From Pseudomonas sp. RIT288 (GTDB lineage Bacteria; Pseudomonadota; Gammaproteobacteria; Pseudomonadales; Pseudomonadaceae): DNA of 64,000 bases. The DNA lies in the NCBI RefSeq assembly GCF_000631985.1, contig NZ_JFYN01000043.1, positions 124,001 to 188,000 on the forward strand, written 5' to 3'. How positions within the stretch are numbered: the stretch's first letter is position 1; each line of letters starts with the position of its first letter. Below are positions 27,805 to 35,590 of this stretch, piece by piece. The notes beneath the pieces are model-generated. The model saw only the letters and a list, made by a program, of their open reading frames with translations. It searched no databases and had not been told where the DNA came from. The position numbers were made by a program, and so were the translations under genes.

Positions 27805-29886
27805 ATGCTCATCGGTAATTATTCCTTCACCCTGGTTTTCATTTCTTTGTGTGTGGCGATCCTCGCGTCCTACACCGCGCTCGACCTGACCGGGCGCATC
27901 GCCAGCGCCCGCGGACGCGCAGTGCATTTCTGGACGGCGGGCGGTGCACTGGCGATGGGGGTCGGCGTCTGGTCGATGCACTTCATCGGCATGCTGGCCT
28001 TCAAGCTGCCGATCGACCTGGGTTACGACATTGCGATTACCGCGCTGTCGCTACTGATCGCAGTGCTGTCCTGCGGGTTCGCGCTATGGCTGGTCAGCCA
28101 ACCGAAACTGCCGATTTGGCAATTGGCCTTTGGTGCTTTGGTCATGGGCGCCGGCATCAGTGCAATGCATTACACCGGCATGGCCGCGCTGCGCATGACG
28201 CCTGGCATCGATTACGATCCGACGCTGTTCGGTGCCTCATTGCTGATTGCGGTCGGCGCTTCGGCAGCGGCGTTGGGGATCGCCTTCCGCCTGCGCCAGC
28301 ACTCGCCTTATGTGCGCCTGATTCGCGGCGGTGCGGCGGTGATCATGGGCATCGCGATTGTCGGCATGCACTACACCGGCATGGCCGCCGCGCAGTTTCC
28401 TGATGGCAGTTTCTGCGGTGCGTCGCTCGACGGCCTCAAGGGCAACGGCCTCGACAATCTGGTGCTGATCACCACGCTGGCGGTGCTGTCGATTGCCTTG
28501 CTCACCTCGATTCTCGATGCCCGTCTTGAAACGCGCACCGCCGATCTGGCGCATTCGCTGACCCTGGCCAACCGCGAACTGACGCAACTGGCGTTGCACG
28601 ACACCCTGACCGGCCTGCCGAACCGCATGCTGCTGGATGACCGGATCAATCAGGCGATGAAAAAAGTCGAGGAGCAGGGCGGTTGTTTTGCGCTGATGTT
28701 CATCGATCTGGACGGTTTCAAACCGGTCAACGATGCCTTTGGCCATCACATGGGCGACCAGTTGCTGCGCGAAGTCGGGGTGCGTCTGCGTGAAGACTTG
28801 CGCAGCCAGGACACGTTGGCGCGGATCGGCGGCGACGAATTCGTGCTACTGGTGCGGCTGAGCGAACCCGACGATGCTCTCGGGCTGGCCGCGCGTCAGG
28901 TCGGGTTGCTCGGTCAGGCGTTCCGCGTGGCCGAGCACGACTTGCAGATTTCTGCCAGTGTCGGCATCGCCCTGTACCCGGGTAACGGCCTGAGCGCTCA
29001 GGAACTGCTGATGAACGCCGACGCGGCGATGTATCACGCCAAGGGCAGCGGAAAAAACGGTTACAGCTTCTTCGATGCCTCGATGAACAGCAACGCGCGC
29101 AAGCAGCTGCAACTGTTGCAGGATCTGCGGGCTGCGCTGGAGCACAGTCAGTTCAGCCTGTATTTCCAACCCAAATTCGATGCCGCCAGTGGCCGTCCGG
29201 TCGGTGCCGAAGCGCTGCTGCGCTGGCAGCATCCGACCCAGGGCATGCTGCTCCCGGACAAGTTCATCGATCTGGCGGAGAAGACCGGCCTGATCATCGC
29301 CATCGGTGAATGGGTGCTCAACGAGGCCTGCCGGCAGATGCGCGAATGGTACGTGCTCGGTTACACCGACTGGCGCATCGCGGTGAACCTCTCAGCCTTG
29401 CAGTTCTGCCACGCGGGGCTGGTGCAGAGCGTGGCCAAGGCGCTGGCGACCCACCATCTGCCGGCCAATAGCCTGACCCTGGAAATCACCGAAACCACGG
29501 CCATGAGCGACGCGGATGCGAGCATGACGGTGTTGCAGGAGTTGTCGGACATGGGCGTCGACCTGTCGATCGACGACTTCGGCACCGGGTATTCGAGCCT
29601 GATGTACCTCAAGCGTTTGCCGGCCAACGAGCTGAAGATCGACCGCGGTTTTGTCCGCGATCTGGAGCACGACAGCGATGACGCAGCCATCGTCTCGGCG
29701 ATTGTGGCGCTGGGGCAGGCACTGGGTTTGCGCATCGTTGCCGAGGGTGTGGAGACCGACGTGCAGCAGGATTTCCTCACGCAGTTGGGCTGTGATTCTT
29801 TGCAGGGCTATCTGTTGGGGCATCCGATGCCGGCGGATCGCTTCATGCAGAACATTGCCCGTGGAGAGGCTCCGGCGGCTGTCTGA
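27805..29886 (+). CDS. mucR: MHYT-GGDEF-EAL membrane c-di-GMP enzyme (MucR-like)
   Basis: The 693-residue protein has a seven-helix MHYT sensor domain with WSMHFIGM, AMHYTGM and GMHYTGM repeats. A GGDEF domain follows with an intact GGDEF at about residues 342-346, then an EAL domain with EALLRW near 469. All catalytic signatures look intact, so it could both make and degrade c-di-GMP. In P. aeruginosa the protein of this architecture that tunes alginate production is MucR, and the N-terminus here fits that branch better than NbdA. The MHYT domain is thought to sense oxygen or nitric oxide through copper. The ATG at 27805 was preferred over an in-frame GTG 24 bases upstream. Confidence 0.9.
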   Translation: MLIGNYSFTLVFISLCVAILASYTALDLTGRIASARGRAVHFWTAGGALAMGVGVWSMHFIGMLAFKLPIDLGYDIAITALSLLIAVLSCGFALWLVSQPKLPIWQLAFGALVMGAGISAMHYTGMAALRMTPGIDYDPTLFGASLLIAVGASAAALGIAFRLRQHSPYVRLIRGGAAVIMGIAIVGMHYTGMAAAQFPDGSFCGASLDGLKGNGLDNLVLITTLAVLSIALLTSILDARLETRTADLAHSLTLANRELTQLALHDTLTGLPNRMLLDDRINQAMKKVEEQGGCFALMFIDLDGFKPVNDAFGHHMGDQLLREVGVRLREDLRSQDTLARIGGDEFVLLVRLSEPDDALGLAARQVGLLGQAFRVAEHDLQISASVGIALYPGNGLSAQELLMNADAAMYHAKGSGKNGYSFFDASMNSNARKQLQLLQDLRAALEHSQFSLYFQPKFDAASGRPVGAEALLRWQHPTQGMLLPDKFIDLAEKTGLIIAIGEWVLNEACRQMREWYVLGYTDWRIAVNLSALQFCHAGLVQSVAKALATHHLPANSLTLEITETTAMSDADASMTVLQELSDMGVDLSIDDFGTGYSSLMYLKRLPANELKIDRGFVRDLEHDSDDAAIVSAIVALGQALGLRIVAEGVETDVQQDFLTQLGCDSLQGYLLGHPMPADRFMQNIARGEAPAAV

Positions 29887-29895
29887 CTGCATTCT

Positions 29896-30012
29896 GTGAC
29901 GAGGGAGCTTGCTCCCGCTGGGGCGCGAAGCGGCCGCGTTTTTACTCGGTTATACGGTGTTGGCCGGATTCACGTCTGCTTCGCAGCCGAGCGGGAGCAA
30001 GCTCTCTCGCCA
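29896..30012. repeat. REP pair of the GGGAGCTTGCTCCC type
   Basis: GACGAGGGAGCTTGCTCCCG and the facing GCGGGAGCAAGCTCTCTCGC flank an 80-base GC-rich spacer between the mucR-like and SDR genes. The same type occurs at 32439. Confidence 0.88.
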
Positions 30013-30128
30013 CAATAAACATCTCAGTCTCATGCATGGTCTTGTCTTTGACAGAGCCCATGCAAAACCGCCCAATGGCGGTTATTCTTCAACCCGACTG
30101 TCAAGTGTGCATTGGGGGAAGGGCCAGC

Positions 30129-30875
30129 ATGGATAAAGTCATGGTTATCACCGGTGGCGGGCGCGGAATTGGCGCCGCTACGGCGTTGTTGGCTGCCGGA
30201 CAGGGCTATCGGATCTGCATCAACTATCAGTCGGATGAACAGGCCGCGCACAGTGTGCTGGAGCAAGTGCGGGCGCTGGGGGCGCAAGCCATTGCGGTAC
30301 GCGCCGATGTCAGCATCGAAGACGAAGTGATCGCACTGTTTCAGCGGGTCGACACCGAACTGGGGCGGGTCACCGCGCTGGTGAACAACGCCGGCACCGT
30401 CGGGCACAAGTCGCGAGTCGATGAAATGTCCGAATTTCGCATTCTCAAAATCATGAAAACCAACGTCCTGGCGCCGATCCTCTGCGCCAAGCACGCGATC
30501 CTGCGCATGTCGCCCAAACACGGCGGGCAGGGCGGCAGCATCGTCAACGTCTCCTCGGTCGCCGCACGGCTGGGTTCGCCCAACGAGTACGTCGACTACG
30601 CCGCGTCCAAAGGCGCGCTCGACACCTTCACCATCGGTCTGTCCAAGGAAGTGGCCGGCGAGGGCATTCGCGTCAACGCGGTGCGACCGGGTTATATCTA
30701 TACCGATTTCCACGCGTTGAGCGGCGATCCGGATCGGGTCAGCAAGCTTGAGTCGGCGATCCCGATGGCCCGGGGCGGGCGCCCGGATGAAGTGGCGGAG
30801 GCGATTGTCTGGTTGCTGTCGGACAAGGCTTCCTATGCGACCGGGACGTTTGTCGATCTGGGTGGCGGGCGTTAA
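30129..30875 (+). CDS. SDR-family oxidoreductase
   Basis: This 248-residue protein is a classical short-chain dehydrogenase/reductase. It has the nucleotide-binding TGGGRGIG near residue 8, NNAG in the middle, and the catalytic Y157-A-A-S-K161 after the serine region. An arginine-rich coenzyme pocket is not obvious, so NAD versus NADP use is undecided. The ATG at 30129 follows GGGGGAAGGG. It is a single gene converging with the MocR-type regulator, and the substrate is unknown. Confidence 0.94.
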   Translation: MDKVMVITGGGRGIGAATALLAAGQGYRICINYQSDEQAAHSVLEQVRALGAQAIAVRADVSIEDEVIALFQRVDTELGRVTALVNNAGTVGHKSRVDEMSEFRILKIMKTNVLAPILCAKHAILRMSPKHGGQGGSIVNVSSVAARLGSPNEYVDYAASKGALDTFTIGLSKEVAGEGIRVNAVRPGYIYTDFHALSGDPDRVSKLESAIPMARGGRPDEVAEAIVWLLSDKASYATGTFVDLGGGR

Positions 30876-30899
30876 CTCAACGGCGTCTGGTAAGGCCTC

Positions 30900-30964
30900 A
30901 TCGCGAGCAGGCTCACTCCTACAGGGTGAACGCATTTCAATGTAGGCGTGAGCCTGCTCGCGAT
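30900..30964. repeat. REP pair between convergent genes
   Basis: TCGCGAGCAGGCTCACTCCT faces its complement with a 25-base spacer in the 116-base gap between the SDR and MocR-type genes. Confidence 0.9.
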
Positions 30965-30991
30965 AGCTATAGCTCAGACAATACAGAACCG

Positions 30992-32401
30992 TCAGAACGA
31001 CCGCACTATCCGCCCCAATGTCTCCATCGCCTTCTCCGAATCCTCGGTCCACGGGCTGCCGTAGTTCAAGCGGATGCAGTTCCTGAACCGCTGGGTCGGC
31101 GAAAAGATCGGCCCCGGCGCGATGCTGATGCCCTGCGCCAGCGCCATCTGAAACAACTTCAATGAATCCATCTGCGGTGGCAGTTCCAGCCACAGGAAGT
31201 AGCCGCCGGCCGGTTGGCTGACCCGGGTTTGCGCCGGGAAATACCGTGCAATCGCCGCGAGCATCGCACTTTGCTGTTCTTCCAGGGCGTAGCGCAATTT
31301 GCGCAAGTGGCGGTCGTAGCCGCCGTGTTGCAGGTAGTCGGCGATGGCCGCTTGTGCCGGCATCGAGGCGCACAGTGAGGTCATCAGTTTCAGCCGTTCG
31401 ATTTTCTGCGCGTAACGCCCGGCAGCGACCCAGCCGATGCGGTAGCCGGGGGCCAGGCTCTTGGCGAACGAACCGCAGTGCATCACCAGCCCTTCGGTGT
31501 CGAAGGCCTTGGCCGGTTTCGGCGCTTGCTGGCCGTAATAGAGTTCGGCGTAGACGTCGTCCTCGATCAGCGGCACCTGATGTCGGCGCAGCAGTTCCAC
31601 CAGTTCCTGTTTCTTCGCCTCGGGCATGGTCGCGCCCATCGGGTTCTGGAAACTGGTCATGCACCAGCAGGCCTTGATCGGATGGCGCTCCAGGGTCTGC
31701 GCAAGCACGCCGAGGTCGATACCGTCGCGTGGGTGCACGGGGATTTCCACGGCTTTGAGTTTCAGCCGCTCCAGCACTTGCAGGCTGGCATAGAACGCCG
31801 GGGCCTCGATGGCCACCAGATCGCCCGGCTCGGTGACCGCTTGCAGGCACAGGTTCAGCGCTTCGAGGGCGCCGTTGGTGATCAGCAGTTCTTCCATCGG
31901 CAGCATCAGCCCGCCGACCATGTAGCGCAGGGCGATCTGCCGGCGCAGTTGCGGGTTGCCCGGCGACATGTCGGTAACCACCATGCGCGGATCCATCTCC
32001 CGCGCCGCGCTGGCCAGCGATCGCGACAAACGCTGCAACGGAAACAGGGTCGGGCTGGGGAACGCCGAACCGAAGGGCACGGTGCTCGGATCCTTGATCG
32101 ATTCGAGCACCGAGAACACCAGTTCGCTGACGTCGACTTCGGTGGAGTCGTTGACGTGGCTGCTGATCACCGGCTCCGAGAACGGACTCGGTGCGTGGGT
32201 GTTGACGAAGTAGCCGGAGCGCGGCCGCGCGCGGATCAGGCCACGACGTTCGAGCAGGTAATAGGCCTGGAATACCGTGGACGGGCTGACCCCGTAAGTC
32301 TGGCTGGCGTAGCGCACCGAAGGCACCCGTTGCCCGGGGCCGAGCACGCCGGAGCGGATCAGTTCAGCGATGTCGTCGGCGAATTTTTCGTAGCGTTTCA
32401 T
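30992..32401 (-). CDS. MocR/PdxR-type regulator (GntR helix-turn-helix plus aminotransferase-like domain)
   Basis: This 469-residue protein has an N-terminal GntR winged helix (residues 1-75, with VPSVRYASQTYGVSPSTV). It is fused to a fold-type I aminotransferase-like domain whose PLP-binding lysine is K314 in SFAKSLAPGYRIGW. Such proteins are transcription factors that use PLP or an amino compound as effector; they are rarely active enzymes. It has no obvious partner gene: upstream lies ccoG, transcribed in the same direction, and downstream is a convergent oxidoreductase, so its target is unknown. Confidence 0.93.
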   Translation of the reverse strand: MKRYEKFADDIAELIRSGVLGPGQRVPSVRYASQTYGVSPSTVFQAYYLLERRGLIRARPRSGYFVNTHAPSPFSEPVISSHVNDSTEVDVSELVFSVLESIKDPSTVPFGSAFPSPTLFPLQRLSRSLASAAREMDPRMVVTDMSPGNPQLRRQIALRYMVGGLMLPMEELLITNGALEALNLCLQAVTEPGDLVAIEAPAFYASLQVLERLKLKAVEIPVHPRDGIDLGVLAQTLERHPIKACWCMTSFQNPMGATMPEAKKQELVELLRRHQVPLIEDDVYAELYYGQQAPKPAKAFDTEGLVMHCGSFAKSLAPGYRIGWVAAGRYAQKIERLKLMTSLCASMPAQAAIADYLQHGGYDRHLRKLRYALEEQQSAMLAAIARYFPAQTRVSQPAGGYFLWLELPPQMDSLKLFQMALAQGISIAPGPIFSPTQRFRNCIRLNYGSPWTEDSEKAMETLGRIVRSF

Positions 32402-32438
32402 CGGTATCCCGCGATGGACTGAATTAGGATTGCTCTTT

Positions 32439-32531
32439 GTGGCGAGGGAGCTTGCTCCCGCTTGAGTACGCAGCGCTCACAAGCTTTTGGGGCCGCTACG
32501 CAGCCCAGCGGGAGCAAGCTCCCTCGCCACA
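32439..32531. repeat. REP pair of the GGGAGCTTGCTCCC type
   Basis: GTGGCGAGGGAGCTTGCTCC and the reverse complement form the ends of a 93-base inverted repeat between ccoG and the MocR-type gene. Confidence 0.92.
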
Positions 32532-32569
32532 GGGATCGCAGTGTCAAAAGAGCGCTGCATCTTAAGGGA

Positions 32570-34000
32570 TCAGCGATTCATCGGCGCCACAAACCTGCTT
32601 TTCGCCACGCTGTAAATCTGCGGCTTGTCGCTGTCGGCGATTTTGAAGCTCAAGGTCTGCGAGCTGCTGGCCGGGCGCTCCGTGGTCATCGCCACCGACA
32701 CCGGCACATCGACAATTTCCCCCGGCGCCAGGCTCAGTTCGGTCTTGCCCTGCAACTGGAAGCCGTCGCCCTCCACCAGGCTCAGGGTGTAGTCCTGGCG
32801 CTGCTGGGTCTTGTTGATCACCTTGAGGGTGTAGATGTTCTCGATCTGGCCCTGACCGTTCTCGCGGAACAGCCCGCGATCCTTGGTCACATCCAGCGAG
32901 ACCATCGGCCGTTCGATCAGGGCCAGCGCCAGGGCGCCGATCATCACCAGCAGCACCGCGACGTAGCCGATCAGCCGTGGTCGCAGCAGATGGGTCTTGC
33001 CGCCCTGCAATTCGCGTTCGGAACTGTAGCGGATCAGGCCGCGCGGGTAGTTCATTTTGTCCATGATCGAATCACAGGCGTCGATGCACGCTGCGCAGCC
33101 GATGCATTCCATCTGCAGGCCGTCGCGGATGTCGATGCCGGTCGGACAGACCTGCACGCACAACTGGCAGTCGATGCAATCACCCAGGCCGGCTTCGGCG
33201 GGTTTCACGTCGCGCTTGCGCGGGCCACGATTTTCGCCACGGGCCACGTCGTAGGAAATCGCCAGGGTGTCCTTGTCGAACATCACGCTCTGGAATCGCG
33301 CATACGGGCACATGTGCATGCACACCGCTTCGCGCAACCAACCGGCGTTGATGTAAGTGGCGGCGGTGAAGAACAGCACCCAGAACAGACTGACCCCGCC
33401 GATCTGCAGGGTGACCAGCTCTTCGGCCAGTGGACGAATCGGCGTGAAGTAGCCGACGAACGTCAGCCCGGTCATTACGCTGATCGCCAGCCACAAGGTG
33501 TGCTTGGCGGCGCGGCGGGCCAGTTTGTTCAGGCCCCAGGGCGCCGCTTGCAGTTTGATCCGCTGGTTGCGTTCGCCCTCGGTGACTTTCTCGCACCACA
33601 TGAAAATCCATGTCCACGAACTCTGTGGGCAGGTGTAGCCGCACCAGACCCGGCCGGCGAACACGGTGATGGCGAACAGGCCGAACGCGGCAATGATCAG
33701 CAGCGCCGAGAGCAGAATGAAATCCTGTGGCCAGAAGGTCGCGCCGAAGATGTGGAATTTGCTTTCGGCCAAGTCCCACAGCACCGCCTGACGACCGCCC
33801 CAGTTCAGCCACACGGTGCCGAAGAACAGCAGGAACAGAAAGCCCGCGCCGCTCATGCGCAAGGTGCGGAACAGGCCGGTGAAACTGCGGGTGTGGATCT
33901 GCGTGTCGGTGGAGCCGGCCTTCGCCTTCATCGGGCGACCAGGCACATTTTTTATGGTGGGGCTTGCTTCTACGGTTCGGACGGGGATTTGTTCGCTCAT
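32570..34000 (-). CDS. ccoG: cytochrome c oxidase accessory protein CcoG (RdxA/FixG)
   Basis: The 476-residue membrane protein has several transmembrane helices in the first 200 residues, including a CGYTCPQSSW segment. Two ferredoxin motifs follow: C275-IDCQLCVQVCPTG and a second CIGCAACIDAC-type site near residue 298. A C-terminal immunoglobulin-like domain completes it. CcoG handles copper(II) reduction during cbb3 oxidase assembly. It usually sits behind ccoNOQP, but those genes are not in this window. The ATG at 34000 was chosen as the family start; an in-frame ATG at 34024 has no better ribosome site. Confidence 0.95.
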   Translation of the reverse strand: MSEQIPVRTVEASPTIKNVPGRPMKAKAGSTDTQIHTRSFTGLFRTLRMSGAGFLFLLFFGTVWLNWGGRQAVLWDLAESKFHIFGATFWPQDFILLSALLIIAAFGLFAITVFAGRVWCGYTCPQSSWTWIFMWCEKVTEGERNQRIKLQAAPWGLNKLARRAAKHTLWLAISVMTGLTFVGYFTPIRPLAEELVTLQIGGVSLFWVLFFTAATYINAGWLREAVCMHMCPYARFQSVMFDKDTLAISYDVARGENRGPRKRDVKPAEAGLGDCIDCQLCVQVCPTGIDIRDGLQMECIGCAACIDACDSIMDKMNYPRGLIRYSSERELQGGKTHLLRPRLIGYVAVLLVMIGALALALIERPMVSLDVTKDRGLFRENGQGQIENIYTLKVINKTQQRQDYTLSLVEGDGFQLQGKTELSLAPGEIVDVPVSVAMTTERPASSSQTLSFKIADSDKPQIYSVAKSRFVAPMNR

Positions 34001-34136
34001 GGTCGTTCGCTCATCAGCCTCCATCAGGCGAATGAACTATGAGCGCCGATCTGTTTGCATAACAGACTCAGCTATTTGAATAAAAAGCGTATCAGATGGC
34101 TTCTGATCCACACGCTGCGACAACTTGAAGCAGCCC

Positions 34137-34195
34137 GCAGACGCAGGCGCAAACGCCTATCGCAGGCGTCTGCACCGGGTGTTGATCAAGGTCAG
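34137..34195 (-). promoter_or_regulatory. possible Anr box and hairpin upstream of ccoG
   Basis: At 34182-34195 the minus strand reads CTGACCTTGATCAA, one mismatch from an Anr/FNR site (TTGAC-N4-ATCAA). Closer to ccoG, GCAGACGC and GCGTCTGC (34137-34173) form a hairpin with an inner AGGCG/CGCCT stem. Oxygen control of ccoG would be expected, but the site lies about 180 bases from the start codon. Confidence 0.35.
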
Positions 34196-34444
34196 TCAAA
34201 TCACCGAATCACTCTCGTCGGCCTTCAGGTGCTTACGGCCATCCTTCGCGCCGGCGACGGTCAAGGCGTCGGCTTCTGCTTCGGTGATGTAAATGCGCCG
34301 ACTTTCAATTTCCACGAACGACATGGCTTTTTCGCTATCGGTTTTGACTTCCAGGGTGTCGCAGATACGAATTTCTTCGCCATTTTCCACGGTGAAAAAA
34401 CACACTTTGGATTCGGGATTGGATTCATCGATTCGAACGGGCAT
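34196..34444 (-). CDS. small DUF3203-type protein
   Basis: This 82-residue acidic protein (MPVRIDESNPESKVCFFTVE...) appears to be a DUF3203 family member known from Pseudomonas. It has no signal peptide or membrane segment. A TITEAEADALTVAG-like region near the C-terminus is typical, and its function is unknown. It is divergent from the MgtC-like gene and upstream of ccoG in the same direction, about 195 bases away. AAAAAAGGA precedes its ATG. Confidence 0.7.
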   Translation of the reverse strand: MPVRIDESNPESKVCFFTVENGEEIRICDTLEVKTDSEKAMSFVEIESRRIYITEAEADALTVAGAKDGRKHLKADESDSVI

Positions 34445-34567
34445 GAGGCTGTCCTTTTTTCATGGGTACCTGAAAGGTTAGGGCGCGCGTTTTGCCAATC
34501 GTTCTGCGCAACTGATTAATGGTCGCCGCTGTCCATCCCCTGACGACATATAAAAAAGGACGGAGCG

Positions 34568-35080
34568 ATGAACGCCTGGTGGCATGAAGTGTGGGTGACG
34601 CTGCAAGGGGAGTTCGCCGACATCGGCGATGCCTCGCAACTGACGCGCATCACCGTGCGCCTGTTGATGGCGGCGGTGCTGGGCGGGATCCTCGGTTTCG
34701 AGCGGGAGCACAAGGGCAAGGCCGCCGGGGTGCGCACGCATATGCTGGTGGCGCTCGGCGCAGCGCTGTTTGTGCTGGTGCCGCAGACCTCTGGGGCAGA
34801 GTCCGATGCGATGAGCCGAGTGTTGCAGGGAGTGATCGCCGGGATCGGCTTTTTGGGTGCCGGGACGATTCTGAAGAATCAGGAAGGCGATGAAGGCCAT
34901 GTCAAAGGGCTGACCACTGCCGCCGGGTTGTGGATGACGGCGGCGATCGGCGTGGCCGCCGGGTTGGGCAGGGAAGCGACCGCGCTGCTCAGCACCTTGT
35001 TGGCGCTGGGGATCTTCAGCGTGATGCCTCGGGTGGTCAGGATGTTCGAGAAGGACGACGAGAAAAAACCACACCTGTAA
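34568..35080 (+). CDS. MgtC/SapB-family membrane protein
   Basis: The 170-residue product has four to five hydrophobic helices and the MgtC signature region GGILGFEREHKGKAAGVRTH, with GIGFLGAGTIL following. MgtC proteins support survival in low magnesium or inside hosts and can inhibit ATP synthase in some species. This short form lacks the C-terminal soluble domain of Salmonella MgtC and belongs to the wider SapB group. AAGGACGGAGCG precedes the start. It is a single gene followed by a palindrome. Confidence 0.92.
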   Translation: MNAWWHEVWVTLQGEFADIGDASQLTRITVRLLMAAVLGGILGFEREHKGKAAGVRTHMLVALGAALFVLVPQTSGAESDAMSRVLQGVIAGIGFLGAGTILKNQEGDEGHVKGLTTAAGLWMTAAIGVAAGLGREATALLSTLLALGIFSVMPRVVRMFEKDDEKKPHL

Positions 35081-35095
35081 CAACCCGTAAACACC

Positions 35096-35196
35096 CTGTA
35101 GGAGCTGCCGAAGGCTGCGATCTTTTGACTTTGATTTTAAAAAACAAGATCAAAAGATCGTCCGATCGCGGCCCGAGCCTGCGGCAGCTCCTACAG
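35096..35196. repeat. long palindrome, variant with an extended arm
   Basis: This is the same variant as the 14170 copy but inverted: the extra GTCCGATCGCGGCCCG block is in the right arm. It lies between the convergent mgtC-like and proline-rich genes. Confidence 0.92.
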
Positions 35197-35214
35197 GGGG
35201 GAGCGAGGCGCGGT

Positions 35215-35373
35215 TCAGACGATTACGGGCGGCATCGTCGTCGGTGGTTCTTCCTTCGGCGGTGGCGTGCTGCCCGGTGGTTCCTGCTCGGGAATCGGCT
35301 GCGGTTCGGTCTCGGGCAGGGTGGGTTTGTCGATGTTCGGATCAGGCGTTTCGGCCGGGATCGGGATGTTCAT
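35215..35373 (-). CDS. 52-residue proline-rich protein
   Basis: The ATG at 35373 is preceded by CGGAGG at an ideal 7-base distance. The product is about one third proline, with PETEPQPIPEQEPPG and similar runs, acidic, and without a membrane segment or signal peptide. It is probably disordered. Small proline-rich proteins of this type are seen across Pseudomonas, and I know of no function. It is divergent from glgE, with 217 bases between the starts. Confidence 0.65.
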   Translation of the reverse strand: MNIPIPAETPDPNIDKPTLPETEPQPIPEQEPPGSTPPPKEEPPTTMPPVIV

Positions 35374-35412
35374 CTGTAGACCTCCGTGTGGCACATGGCG
35401 TGAGAAGTGCTT

Positions 35413-35454
35413 AAGTGGATTGACCACCGTGTGATGAATTCGATCCGCTTTTTT
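35413..35454 (+). terminator. terminator-like hairpin upstream of glgE
   Basis: AAGTGGAT (35413-35420) pairs with ATCCGCTT (35443-35450), which runs into TTTTTT. It lies upstream of the predicted AlgU promoter, so it could shield glgE from read-through. A second copy of the same arms occurs at 50236-50280. Confidence 0.55.
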
Positions 35455-35472
35455 GTCCAGGCAAATCCCTGT

Positions 35473-35500
35473 GAACTTTTCCCCGCGCCGGTCGCTCGGA
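35473..35500 (+). promoter_or_regulatory. AlgU (RpoE-like) promoter of glgE
   Basis: GAACTT (35473-35478) and TCGGA (35496-35500) are separated by 17 bases, close to the GAACTT-N16/17-TCTGA consensus for AlgU. The start codon of glgE follows about 90 bases downstream. Osmotic or envelope-stress control of trehalose and glucan genes by AlgU is known in pseudomonads. Confidence 0.65.
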
Positions 35501-35590
35501 ACCTAAGTGAGTTCAAGTCGGGGCCGGTGCCTCATTGTGAACACTGTTCCGGCACAAGAGCGTCCTTGGGGCGTTAAGGAGAGATGCTCG

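Noticed and set aside
30069..30087. AACCGCC/GGCGGTT hairpin upstream of the SDR gene, considered as a terminator.
   Set aside because: On the plus strand no T-run follows. On the minus strand a short T-run follows, but no minus-strand gene ends there. It is probably not functional as a terminator.
30992..32401. Annotation as a metabolic aminotransferase.
   Set aside because: The N-terminal GntR helix-turn-helix shows it is a MocR-type transcription factor, although the PLP lysine is kept.
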